NCBI RefSeq assembly: GCF_900129755.1
Contig: NZ_FQWT01000002.1
Span: 620,001 to 684,000, forward strand
Direction of reading: 5' to 3'
From: Chryseobacterium oranimense
GTDB lineage: Bacteria > Bacteroidota > Bacteroidia > Flavobacteriales > Weeksellaceae
Length of the DNA stretch: 64,000 nucleotides
Shown: in pieces, positions 35,289 through 42,749 of the stretch
Layout of the letters: each line of letters starts with the position of its first letter
How positions within the stretch are numbered: position 1 is the first letter of the stretch
Made by a program: the position numbers and the translations under genes
Notes under the pieces: generated by a model
Databases searched by the model: none
What the model was told of the DNA's origin: nothing
The model's input: the letters and a program-made list of their open reading frames with translations, nothing else

Positions 35289-35321
35289 AATTTATAAATT
35301 CATTGAATGAATTTATAAATT
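35289..35321. promoter_or_regulatory. 33-bp perfect inverted repeat between fibre gene and TPR/AraC regulator
   Basis: The arm AATTTATAAATTCATT (35289-35304) and its exact complement AATGAATTTATAAATT (35306-35321) surround a single G. Each arm contains the 12-base palindrome AATTTATAAATT (35289-35300 and 35310-35321), so the two boxes are 21 bases apart centre to centre, two helical turns. The element lies in the 296-base divergent region, the longest gene-free stretch of the window. The rest of that stretch is AT-rich, with a probable promoter for the regulator. A binding site for a dimeric regulator is the simplest reading. Confidence 0.6.
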
Positions 35322-35424
35322 TGATCATAAATAAAATTATGAATTACAGATAATTACACAAAATCATCATATTTTTTTTCACCAAAAAGTGTCCTAATTA
35401 TGTCTCTTGAATATGATTTTTGAA

Positions 35425-35432
35425 TAAATTTG
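35425..35432 (+). promoter_or_regulatory. Predicted -7 element for the TPR/AraC regulator
   Basis: TAAATTTG fits TAnnTTTG and ends 19 bases before the ATG at 35452. A TTG at 35407-35409 is only 15 bases upstream, so the -33 element is uncertain. Confidence 0.4.
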
Positions 35433-35451
35433 AAAATACAAACACACACAA

Positions 35452-37176
35452 ATGATTTTAATAAAAAAAGTACTAATTGTACCTATTTTTCTTATAAGTC
35501 TAAAAATACTTTCTCAAAGTATGGCGGATCAAAAATTCTCAACAGAAATAGATGGCTTAATAAAAAAAGATCAGATGGATTTGGTACATTTCAAACTGAA
35601 TAATGAAAATATAAAATTTAAACGCCTTTCAGAATATCCATTGCGCTATGATTTACTTATTAAACTTGATTCTGCTTCCGTTTTATACAAGAAAGGGGAA
35701 TATCTGGATGCAGAGAGGGCTTTCTTATCTACATTAAATAAGATTGAAAATAATAAATACAAACTGACATCTGTAGACTATGAAAATCTGAGGCATATTG
35801 ATATATCAGGATTGTTTCATATTGAAAAGAGATTGGGAAATGTTTCACAAGGATTAAAATATCTTCAATTCTATTCTAAAGGAATGGCCCCTGCGCAGAA
35901 GAAAAAACAAAGACTGTTTTTTGCTATTGCGAATATAGAATTGGGAAACTACAAAAAGGGAATTCAGACCCTCAATCTTCGGTTGAATGACATCCTGCTG
36001 GATAGAGAAAATATTCTTTATAGTCATTTTTCTAAGCCGGAAGAGATTGCTGTAACTTATAATGCAAAGGGAGATGCATTTATTAAATGGTTTAAAGATA
36101 CCGGCAAAAAAACGTATCTGGATTCTTCAAAAATTAATTATGAAAAGGCTTATAAAGTGCTGAAAAGCTCACCAGATTACTCCCAATACTCCCAAAATGT
36201 GCTTATTGACCATCTGGCCAATATTGCTCTGCTGAAAAGGCAATATCATTATTCATTGTCACTCTACAATACATGTGAAAAGGATTCAGTATTTATGAAA
36301 GAAAATTTTTCAAGCGAGTCAATCTGGCTGGGAAAAGCAGAAATATATACACTTCTCAATAAAACTGACTCCGCATTTTATTACATCAATAAGCTAAACA
36401 GTAAAAAAGAAAAAGTAAACGATACCTATGAAAGTAAATTAAAAATGTACCATTTATTGAGCATTAACTATGAAAACACTGGAGATCATAAAAATGCCTA
36501 TAAGTTTGCAAAACTAAGCCTGGCTGAAATGGAAAAGAAAAAAAGCTGGGATACTTCAGGACATAACTTCCTGATAATGCAAGAACAGGAGGAAATAAAG
36601 GCCTTATCCGAAGAAATGGTAAAGAAACATAGAAGGTATAGTTTTCTGTCAATTGCTTTAATCATATTGATATTCTCCATCATTATATTTTATATCACTT
36701 ATAGAAATAATAAAAGAAAAAAGATCATCTTTTCAGAGATGCCCAAAAGGATTGATCCCATTAATAATTCCAGTATTTATCCTGTTATAGCTCAAAAAGA
36801 GGAAGGTCCTTTGATCATAGAAGATGAGCTGGTCAGACGGATTCTTAAAAAAATTACCTTAATGGAATTAGATAAAAAATTCCTGTCTAATGATTTCAAG
36901 CTTTCTCATATTGCAAAGCAGGTTAATACGAACACTACTTATTTGTCTCAAATAATAAATCAGCATAAAGGAATGACATTTTCAGAGTATGTGAATGATT
37001 TGAGAATCAGTTATATTTTAAAAGAGTTAAGTGAAAATCCTAAGCTCAGGAAATATACTATTAAAACAATATCTGAAGAGATTGGTTATAAAAGCTCCTC
37101 TACTTTTATCAATGCCTTTAAAAACAGAGCCAAAATGACGCCTTCGTATTATATTCAATTACTGGAAAAAAAATAA
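35452..37176 (+). CDS. Membrane-anchored TPR sensor with C-terminal AraC DNA-binding domain
   Basis: 574 residues. An N-terminal signal peptide or anchor (1-22) leads into a periplasmic region of helical TPR-like repeats (about 60-380, for example YLDAERAFLSTLNKIE and HKNAYKFAKLSLAEMEK). A single membrane helix follows (about 397-415, SFLSIALIILIFSIIIFYI), then a cytoplasmic linker and an AraC helix-turn-helix domain (about 470-570, with FKLSHIAKQVNTNTTYLSQIIN and EEIGYKSSSTFINAFKN). This one-component transmembrane architecture is common in Bacteroidota. It would read an envelope signal and act directly on DNA. Divergent orientation and the large inverted repeat suggest that it controls the fibre-subtilase-Rhs series. 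Confidence 0.85.
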   Translation: MILIKKVLIVPIFLISLKILSQSMADQKFSTEIDGLIKKDQMDLVHFKLNNENIKFKRLSEYPLRYDLLIKLDSASVLYKKGEYLDAERAFLSTLNKIENNKYKLTSVDYENLRHIDISGLFHIEKRLGNVSQGLKYLQFYSKGMAPAQKKKQRLFFAIANIELGNYKKGIQTLNLRLNDILLDRENILYSHFSKPEEIAVTYNAKGDAFIKWFKDTGKKTYLDSSKINYEKAYKVLKSSPDYSQYSQNVLIDHLANIALLKRQYHYSLSLYNTCEKDSVFMKENFSSESIWLGKAEIYTLLNKTDSAFYYINKLNSKKEKVNDTYESKLKMYHLLSINYENTGDHKNAYKFAKLSLAEMEKKKSWDTSGHNFLIMQEQEEIKALSEEMVKKHRRYSFLSIALIILIFSIIIFYITYRNNKRKKIIFSEMPKRIDPINNSSIYPVIAQKEEGPLIIEDELVRRILKKITLMELDKKFLSNDFKLSHIAKQVNTNTTYLSQIINQHKGMTFSEYVNDLRISYILKELSENPKLRKYTIKTISEEIGYKSSSTFINAFKNRAKMTPSYYIQLLEKK

Positions 37177-37209
37177 ATTCTATAAGATTAGAGAAATTTA
37201 CTAACTAGA

Positions 37210-37240
37210 AAAACCACAGCGGTATGCTGTGGTTTTCATT
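37210..37240. terminator. Bidirectional terminator between the TPR/AraC gene and thiL
   Basis: AAAACCACAGC (37210-37220) and GCTGTGGTTTT (37226-37236) form a perfect 11-pair stem around GGTAT. A runs on the left and T runs on the right let it act for both convergent genes. Confidence 0.8.
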
Positions 37241-37259
37241 ATTAAAATCAAATATAATT

Positions 37260-38324
37260 CTATCCGTTCTGCTGATTCCCTAAAAAAGCATCCCAGCCTT
37301 GTGCTGTAAGTGGGATTAACTGATTGGAACCTCTTGCTACCATATAATTTCCGTCTTCCTTATCTACCGCATGGCCGATAATTGTGAAATCAGGATGGTT
37401 TTTAATTTTATCAAAGTCATTAGGTGAAATAGTGAACAGAAGTTCATAATCCTCACCGCCGCTCAATGCCGTCATTACCGGGTTAAGGTTCATTTCATCC
37501 GCTGTGGAAATCGTAAGGCTGTCCATCGGTATTTTTTCTTCATACAATCTGAAACCGGTTTTAGACTGATCGGAAAGATGAAGGATCTCTGAAGCCAATC
37601 CGTCAGAAATATCAATCATTGAAGTTGGTTTGATGTCAAGCTCTTTCAGAATACCTTTAACATCCGTTCTTGCTTCCGGTTTAAGCTGTCTTTCCAGAAT
37701 ATAGTCGTAGCCTTCCATTTCCGGCTGCATATTAGGATCTGCAAGGAACACAGCATGTTCTCTTTCAAGGATCTGCAAGCCCATGTACGCTCCGCCAAGA
37801 TCTCCGCTGACTACCAGAAGGTCATTCGGCTTGGCGCCGCTTCTTTTTACAATATTCTCATCATTTTCAATCCCTACAGCAGTAATACTCATTACTAATC
37901 CTGAATTGGAGCTTGTGGTATCTCCCCCTATAAGATCTACTTTATATCTTGCACATGCTGCCTGAATTCCGGAATAGATCTCTTCCAAAGCTTCCACCGG
38001 AAAACGGTTGGAAACCGCCAGAGAGACCAGAATTTGGGTCGGTACAGCATTCATCGCGGCAATGTCGCTCAGGTTCACTACCACAGCTTTGTACCCTAAA
38101 TGTTTTAAAGGTACATACCCCAGATTGAAATGAACTCCTTCTGCCAAAACATCAGTAGTAAGAACTACTTTTTTATTTCCAGGGTTAATAACCGCTGCAT
38201 CGTCTCCCACTCCAAGTTCCGAGGACTCGTTGGATAGCGGAAAATATTCCGTTAAATGCTTTATAAGGCCGAACTCTCCTAATTTGGAAATTGGAGTCAG
38301 CTCCTGTGATTTATCTTCAAACAT
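37260..38324 (-). CDS. thiL: Thiamine-monophosphate kinase
   Basis: ATP-dependent kinase making thiamine diphosphate from thiamine monophosphate, the last step of coenzyme synthesis. At 354 residues it is full length. The N-terminus has FGLIKHL and the metal/nucleotide motif GVGDDAAVI. LTTDVLAEGVHF, NLSDIAAM, LIGGDTTSS and SMIDISDGLASE are the conserved AIR-synthase-fold motifs of ThiL, followed by LSGGEDYELLF. It is followed on the minus strand by a bidirectional terminator. The upstream spacer shares an unusual repeat with the one before cysN. Confidence 0.93.
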   Translation of the reverse strand: MFEDKSQELTPISKLGEFGLIKHLTEYFPLSNESSELGVGDDAAVINPGNKKVVLTTDVLAEGVHFNLGYVPLKHLGYKAVVVNLSDIAAMNAVPTQILVSLAVSNRFPVEALEEIYSGIQAACARYKVDLIGGDTTSSNSGLVMSITAVGIENDENIVKRSGAKPNDLLVVSGDLGGAYMGLQILEREHAVFLADPNMQPEMEGYDYILERQLKPEARTDVKGILKELDIKPTSMIDISDGLASEILHLSDQSKTGFRLYEEKIPMDSLTISTADEMNLNPVMTALSGGEDYELLFTISPNDFDKIKNHPDFTIIGHAVDKEDGNYMVARGSNQLIPLTAQGWDAFLGNQQNG

Positions 38325-38332
38325 ATTTTTTG

Positions 38333-38358
38333 TTTATAAGTGATTATTGATCAATGAT
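38333..38358. repeat. Copy of a 26-bp intergenic motif shared with the cysN leader
   Basis: TTTATAAGTGATTATTGATC (continuing ...AATGAT) aligns with bases 7596-7621 with only two mismatches by eye. It contains the 10-base palindrome ATTGATCAAT. Further TCAT/TGAT-rich repeats continue to 38418. Both copies sit directly upstream of a minus-strand gene start. Confidence 0.5.
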
Positions 38359-38418
38359 AATTGATGTGTCAAGAATACAATATTTCATCGACATCATTGA
38401 TCTATCATCATTCATCAT

Positions 38419-38913
38419 TTATATATTAATTTCTGCCGGGTCCACATTAGTGGGATGAAAAGGAAGCTTTTTAAAATCTTCCCTGCTCATTACAACGGTT
38501 TCCGGGCTTTTGTATTTATTCATTGCTTCTACCACATCATCCGGCGGGGTCGTCATTTTTCTGAGCATCATATCGATCCATACTCCCGTAGCTTCTGCAG
38601 TGGCACAATGTACTCCGTCCGGCGTATAGAATTTATGAACAAAGCGGTAGATGGAAGAATCCTCTGAACATCCGTCGATCTCAAGGCTTACGATAACCGT
38701 CTGATCTGCATAGATCTCTTTAAAGAAAGAATATCTTTCATGCAGGATCACCGGACCGATTCCCCATCTGCTCAGCTGGGTAACTCCCATTTTTTCTTTG
38801 GTCATAAAAGCCATTCTGGCTTGGGCGCAATACTGCACGTATGATGAATTGGCCAGGTGTTTATTGGCATCCAGATCACTCCAGCGTACTTCGAATTTAT
38901 GGTAAAAAATCAT
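38419..38913 (-). CDS. Hotdog-fold acyl-CoA thioesterase
   Basis: 164 residues, a single hotdog domain of the 4-hydroxybenzoyl-CoA thioesterase/YbgC group. The N-terminal FEVRWSDLDANKHLANSSYV contains the catalytic Asp within the SDLDANKHLAN motif. ARMAFM lies in the central helix, and EATGVWIDM in a later strand. It would hydrolyse acyl-CoA thioesters, with substrate range unknown. It is upstream of thiL in the same direction but separated by 94 bases of repeat-rich spacer, so co-transcription is uncertain. Confidence 0.85.
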   Translation of the reverse strand: MIFYHKFEVRWSDLDANKHLANSSYVQYCAQARMAFMTKEKMGVTQLSRWGIGPVILHERYSFFKEIYADQTVIVSLEIDGCSEDSSIYRFVHKFYTPDGVHCATAEATGVWIDMMLRKMTTPPDDVVEAMNKYKSPETVVMSREDFKKLPFHPTNVDPAEINI

Positions 38914-38985
38914 GTAAAAGTCGTTTTTAGTATGATTAAATTATATTCTTCAAAATTACTCAAATAAGATGGTTTATAAAAATTG

Positions 38986-38993
38986 TACTTTTG
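38986..38993 (+). promoter_or_regulatory. Predicted -7 element for the flavoprotein gene
   Basis: TACTTTTG matches TAnnTTTG, 33 bases before the ATG at 39027. No convincing -33 TTG is seen at the usual distance. Confidence 0.4.
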
Positions 38994-39026
38994 AAAAAAT
39001 AATCTTCAGCATAGGATTGCCAATAC

Positions 39027-40229
39027 ATGAAACAGATCATCATTATCGGAGGCGGTGCGGCAGGCTTTTTCTGCGCATCAAATCTTGACGAAAAAAAATA
39101 TAAGATTACCATCCTGGAACAGAATTCCGATGTTCTTCAGAAAGTTAAAATTTCTGGAGGCGGGCGCTGCAATGTGACCCATGCCTGTTTTGACCCCAGA
39201 GAACTGGTTCAGTTTTACCCAAGAGGAAATAAAGAATTGCTCAGTGTTTTTACCAAATTTCAGCCCGGAGACACAATGGATTGGTTCGACCAACGCAGTG
39301 TATCTTTAAAAATTGAAAATGATAACCGGGTTTTTCCGGAAAGCAATTCTTCGCAGACCATTATCAATACTTTCCTGAACGAAATCCGGAAAAAGAATGT
39401 AGAGGTTAAAACAAAATGTTCCGTTAAGGAAATCGAAAAACAGGATGAAAAATACCTTGTAAAAACAAGCTTAGGTGATTTTCCGGCAGATTACATCGTT
39501 TATGCAACCGGAAGCTCTCCTAAATCGTTGAAAATTGTTGAAAATCTGGGGCATAAAATCATTGATCTTGTTCCATCCCTTTTTACATTCAATATAAAAG
39601 ATGACTTGCTTAAGGATCTTCCCGGAACAAGTTTTGAGAATGCCGAAATTTCAATTCCTTTTTTAAAAACCCAAGAAAGCGGACCTTTACTGATCACCCA
39701 CTGGGGCCTTTCGGGACCGGCTGTCCTGAAAATTTCCGCCTGGGAAGCGATAAGCCTGGCAAAATCAAAATATCAGTTTGAAATTGAAGTCAATTTTATT
39801 TCAAAACCTATAAACGAAGCTGAAGAGGACTTTCAGAACTTTAGGCAATCCAATCCTAAAAAAACAATCGGACAGGCAAAAATCTTTGACATTACGAACC
39901 GTTTCTGGCAGAAAATCGTAGAGGTTTCACAGGTTGATCTCAATAAACAGGTTTCCAACATTTCTGCAAAAGAAATGCATAAAATCCTTGAAAACCTTTG
40001 CCAAAAGAAGCTGAAAGTGACAGGAAAATCGACTTTTAAAGATGAGTTTGTAACCGCCGGAGGTGTTGATTTAAAGGAAATTAACTTTAAAAACATGTCT
40101 TCCAAACTGCTCCCGGATTTTTACATCGCCGGAGAAGTTTTGAACATTGATGCGGTGACGGGAGGATTTAATTTCCAGGCATGTTGGAGTGAGGCGTGGC
40201 TTATTTCACAACATTTAAATAATCTATAG
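39027..40229 (+). CDS. BaiN/HI0933-type FAD-dependent oxidoreductase
   Basis: 400 residues. The dinucleotide-binding motif IIIGGGAAGFFCA (5-17) is followed by the family signature KISGGGRCNVTHA (about 43-55), which binds FAD. HWGLSGPAVLKIS lies in the middle insertion domain, and GGVDLKEINFKNM with FIAGEVLNIDAVTGGFNFQ (shortened here) near the end closes the FAD site. These features define the HI0933/YhiN/BaiN flavoprotein family. The bile-acid dehydroxylation role of BaiN should not be transferred, because most members have no known substrate. It starts a run of three genes in the same direction. Confidence 0.88.
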   Translation: MKQIIIIGGGAAGFFCASNLDEKKYKITILEQNSDVLQKVKISGGGRCNVTHACFDPRELVQFYPRGNKELLSVFTKFQPGDTMDWFDQRSVSLKIENDNRVFPESNSSQTIINTFLNEIRKKNVEVKTKCSVKEIEKQDEKYLVKTSLGDFPADYIVYATGSSPKSLKIVENLGHKIIDLVPSLFTFNIKDDLLKDLPGTSFENAEISIPFLKTQESGPLLITHWGLSGPAVLKISAWEAISLAKSKYQFEIEVNFISKPINEAEEDFQNFRQSNPKKTIGQAKIFDITNRFWQKIVEVSQVDLNKQVSNISAKEMHKILENLCQKKLKVTGKSTFKDEFVTAGGVDLKEINFKNMSSKLLPDFYIAGEVLNIDAVTGGFNFQACWSEAWLISQHLNNL

Positions 40230-40238
40230 TAACCAATA

Positions 40239-40877
40239 ATGCTTACAGCCAAAAAACATATTTCTTTTTTCCTAAAATCTCTTCTAATAGCGGGATTTGG
40301 ATATTTCTTTTGGCTCATGCTAAAAATTACGCTGGAATACATTCCTTTCAATCCAAATGTGAGCTTTCTGATGATTAAGCAGACGGAAGTTCAGGACAGG
40401 CCGGAATATCTTTATTTTTTCTATACCCACGTTTACACCAGCATTTTTGTACTGTTTTCAGGTTTTCTGGCTATCCTCAGAAAGGATTTTGGCTTTAAAA
40501 ACTTTCATAAAAATATGGGTAAGATCTATATTTTTTTGATTCTGGCTCTTGCTGCTCCATCAGGAGTTTACATGGGATTTTTTGCCAACGGAGGATTCTT
40601 TTCAAAGATATCGTTTGTTATTTTAGGTTCTTTCTGGTGGCTAACAACCTATAAAGCCTATCAATCCGCAAAACAGAAAAGGTTTAAAGAACATAAGCAG
40701 TGGATGTGGCGAAGCTTTGCCCTGACTTTATCTGCGCTCACCTTACGCATCTGGAAAGTAATTATTGTATATTTATTCCATCCCAATCCTATGGATGTTT
40801 ACCAGATTATTGCATGGCTGGGCTGGATACCCAATATCCTTTTAATTGAATATTTAATCACAAAAAAACATATATGA
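40239..40877 (+). CDS. DUF2306 membrane protein
   Basis: 212 residues with about six membrane helices. Family-like features are FYTHVYTSIFVLFSGFLAIL, the loop NFHKNMGKIYIF, and KEHKQWMWRSFALTLSALTLR, with conserved His residues in helices 2, 3 and 5. These fit DUF2306, an uncharacterised family of inner-membrane proteins whose histidines suggest heme or metal binding. It begins nine bases after the flavoprotein stop and overlaps the next gene by four bases (ATGA), so the three are probably one transcript. Function is unknown. Confidence 0.75.
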   Translation: MLTAKKHISFFLKSLLIAGFGYFFWLMLKITLEYIPFNPNVSFLMIKQTEVQDRPEYLYFFYTHVYTSIFVLFSGFLAILRKDFGFKNFHKNMGKIYIFLILALAAPSGVYMGFFANGGFFSKISFVILGSFWWLTTYKAYQSAKQKRFKEHKQWMWRSFALTLSALTLRIWKVIIVYLFHPNPMDVYQIIAWLGWIPNILLIEYLITKKHI

Positions 40878-41791
40878 AAATTCTAAATTACACATTAGCC
40901 TCTTTGCTTGCCATTTCTCTGATAAGCTGTAAAAAAGATGGAAAAGTAAACGAAACAGGAAAAGATTCTGTGATCGCAAAAAAGGATTCTGCTGTAGTTC
41001 CTGAGATTTATAAAGAGTATTACGGCATTTACACAGGAAATTTTGCAGGAAAAGAAATGATTAAAGCCGAAGATGGTGAAGAATATGAGGATTATGTTAA
41101 CAAAAGACTTTCTCTGAAGATCAACAGAATTACCAGGGACAGTGTTTACGGCCAAAGTATTGTGAATGGAAACCAGCGACCATTCAGAGGGATCTTTAAT
41201 GAAAGTACAAAATCTTTTGTCCTGGATGAGCCCGGAAATGATAAAACCGACGGCAGGTTTGAAGTAAAGCTAAACGGCGACAGTATTACAGGAAAATGGA
41301 ATGCATTCAATAAAACAGCTGTAAAATCACCTTTAAAAACAATTAAACTTTCTAAAAAAGAATTTGTTTACAATCCGAATTTTATGCTCGATAAGGATTC
41401 CGATCTGGTAGACTGGTCTAATCCGAAGGATTTTGTAGAAAAGTATACCGATGAAGAAACCGGAAAAACGGAAAGCTATACCACCTCCAAAAACAGGGTT
41501 GCTTCTGAAGCTATTTTTGAGCTGAATGCCTCCAAGCAGAAACTGACTGAAAAAGAACTTAAAAATTTAAGGAAAATAGACCTGGAAATTATTAAGAATT
41601 CTGTTTTTGCAAGACACGGCTACTCTTTCAAAAAGGAAACCTACAGATACTTCTTTGAGCAGACAGACTGGTATATTCCCGTTTCCAATAACGTAGACAA
41701 AGAACTTTCGCCTATGGAAAAAGAGAATGTTGCTTTACTGAACCGTTTTATTAAGTACGCTGAGGATAAATATGACAGTTTCGGAAGATAA
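40874..41791 (+). CDS. YARHG-domain lipoprotein
   Basis: 305 residues. The lipoprotein signal LLAISLISCKK puts the lipidated Cys at about residue 19. A beta-rich middle (GIYTGNFAGKEMI, LKINRITRDSVYGQSIVNG) precedes the C-terminal YARHG domain: RKIDLEIIKNSVFARHGYSF, then KKETYRYFFEQTDWY. YARHG domains are extracellular modules often found in lipoproteins of unknown role. It overlaps the DUF2306 gene start-to-stop, implying coupled translation, and is followed nine bases later by a TonB-C-like gene. Confidence 0.82.
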   Translation: MKILNYTLASLLAISLISCKKDGKVNETGKDSVIAKKDSAVVPEIYKEYYGIYTGNFAGKEMIKAEDGEEYEDYVNKRLSLKINRITRDSVYGQSIVNGNQRPFRGIFNESTKSFVLDEPGNDKTDGRFEVKLNGDSITGKWNAFNKTAVKSPLKTIKLSKKEFVYNPNFMLDKDSDLVDWSNPKDFVEKYTDEETGKTESYTTSKNRVASEAIFELNASKQKLTEKELKNLRKIDLEIIKNSVFARHGYSFKKETYRYFFEQTDWYIPVSNNVDKELSPMEKENVALLNRFIKYAEDKYDSFGR

Positions 41792-41800
41792 TTGGAAATC

Positions 41801-42214
41801 ATGAAAAAATATCTGTTATTTATCCTGGTATTCTGGGCTGTTTCCGTTGCTGCACAGAAAGATTCAACGGTAGTTCCGGACTCTAAACCAACAGCTTCTG
41901 CAGAAGCTGTATCAATAAAAGCTGCCGAATTCCCGGGCGGCCATCGGGCTTTTGTTGCAGAGATCCTGCAATATTTCCGGACCACCCCAATGGTTAAAGC
42001 TGAAATTATGAGCGCAAAAGCTGTTGCTACTTTTATTGTTGATACCGAAGGCAATATGGTGGATATCAAAATAGAATCCTATGAATATAAAATAGTGAGG
42101 GATGAATTTCTGAGAGCACTGAAAATGGTGAAAACCAAATGGATCCCTGCCGAGCAGGATGGTAAAAAGGTCAGAAACCTGATGAGACAGCCTTTGGTAT
42201 TTAGTCTGCAATAG
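41801..42214 (+). CDS. Secreted TonB C-terminal-like protein
   Basis: 137 residues from ATG 41801 (MKKYLLFILVFWAVSVAAQ), which gives a clean signal peptide. A TTG three codons earlier is less likely. The mature part, EFPGGHRAFVAEILQYFRTT and ATFIVDTEGNMVDIKIESYE, then KMVKTKWIPAEQDGKKV, is a TonB C-terminal domain. It lacks the membrane anchor and Pro-rich linker of a working TonB. The EFPGG opening is typical of such domains in Bacteroidota. It probably belongs to the transcript of the YARHG gene. Its last 14 bases overlap the convergent DUF2809 gene. Confidence 0.75.
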   Translation: MKKYLLFILVFWAVSVAAQKDSTVVPDSKPTASAEAVSIKAAEFPGGHRAFVAEILQYFRTTPMVKAEIMSAKAVATFIVDTEGNMVDIKIESYEYKIVRDEFLRALKMVKTKWIPAEQDGKKVRNLMRQPLVFSLQ

Positions 42215-42599
42215 TCTGCACCTCTTTTTCCGGATTCAGTTTTACCCAAAAGAACAGCAATAAGCATCCTGCAGCATAACAAAGAATGTCGATCCAGGAA
42301 AACGAATTTCCTATGACAATATACATCAGGCTTCCAGGACGGAAGCCTAGTTTTTCTGCAATGGTGAAGTATTGTGCAAATTCTATAATGCAGGAAAAGA
42401 CCAGAATTCCAAGAATCAGCCGTTCGTTATTCATCTTCACGAAGGTTTTAACCAGGGTATACAGAAGCATCACCACAATAACATCACCGAGATAGGCTCT
42501 TACAAAGAAAATATCTGCCAGTTTTGTGGCAATCAGGACTTCTGTCAGAAAAATCAAGATGGACAGGAGAAGATAGGTAAGGCTGAATTTAAATTTCAT
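42201..42599 (-). CDS. DUF2809 membrane protein
   Basis: 132 residues with four predicted membrane helices. FFVRAYLGDVIVVMLLYTLV, EFAQYF and GNSFSWIDILCYAAG fit DUF2809, a VanZ-like uncharacterised family. Asp and Glu residues lie in the membrane segments (YLGDV, IEFAQY, WIDIL). It is convergent with the TonB-C-like gene, with a 14-base tail-to-tail overlap. A REP-like palindrome lies just upstream of its start. Function is unknown. Confidence 0.75.
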   Translation of the reverse strand: MKFKFSLTYLLLSILIFLTEVLIATKLADIFFVRAYLGDVIVVMLLYTLVKTFVKMNNERLILGILVFSCIIEFAQYFTIAEKLGFRPGSLMYIVIGNSFSWIDILCYAAGCLLLFFWVKLNPEKEVQTIAD

Positions 42600-42613
42600 G
42601 TGTTTCAGATTTT

Positions 42614-42659
42614 GGCTAAAGCCTTTGGTTGGTTATCAATTAAGCGGGCTAAAGCCCGC
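42614..42659. repeat. REP-like double palindrome
   Basis: GGCTAAAGCC at 42614-42623 and GCGGGCTAAAGCCCGC at 42644-42659 share the core GGCTAAAGCC. The second is a perfect seven-base stem with an AA loop. The element is intergenic and more GC-rich than its surroundings. It has the look of a dispersed palindromic repeat, but only this copy is in the window. Confidence 0.55.
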
Positions 42660-42701
42660 CTCTATTGAATTAAGGGCTACAATGCATTAAGATCATAAAA
42701 A

Positions 42702-42724
42702 ATCGGTATCCAAAGAACACCGAT
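42702..42724 (-). terminator. Probable terminator after the redoxin gene
   Basis: Read on the minus strand, ATCGGT and ACCGAT form a stem around an 11-base loop and are followed by TTTTTT. It lies 25 bases beyond the stop codon of the redoxin gene. Confidence 0.6.
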
Positions 42725-42749
42725 CTTATTGAATTATCAGACAAATATA

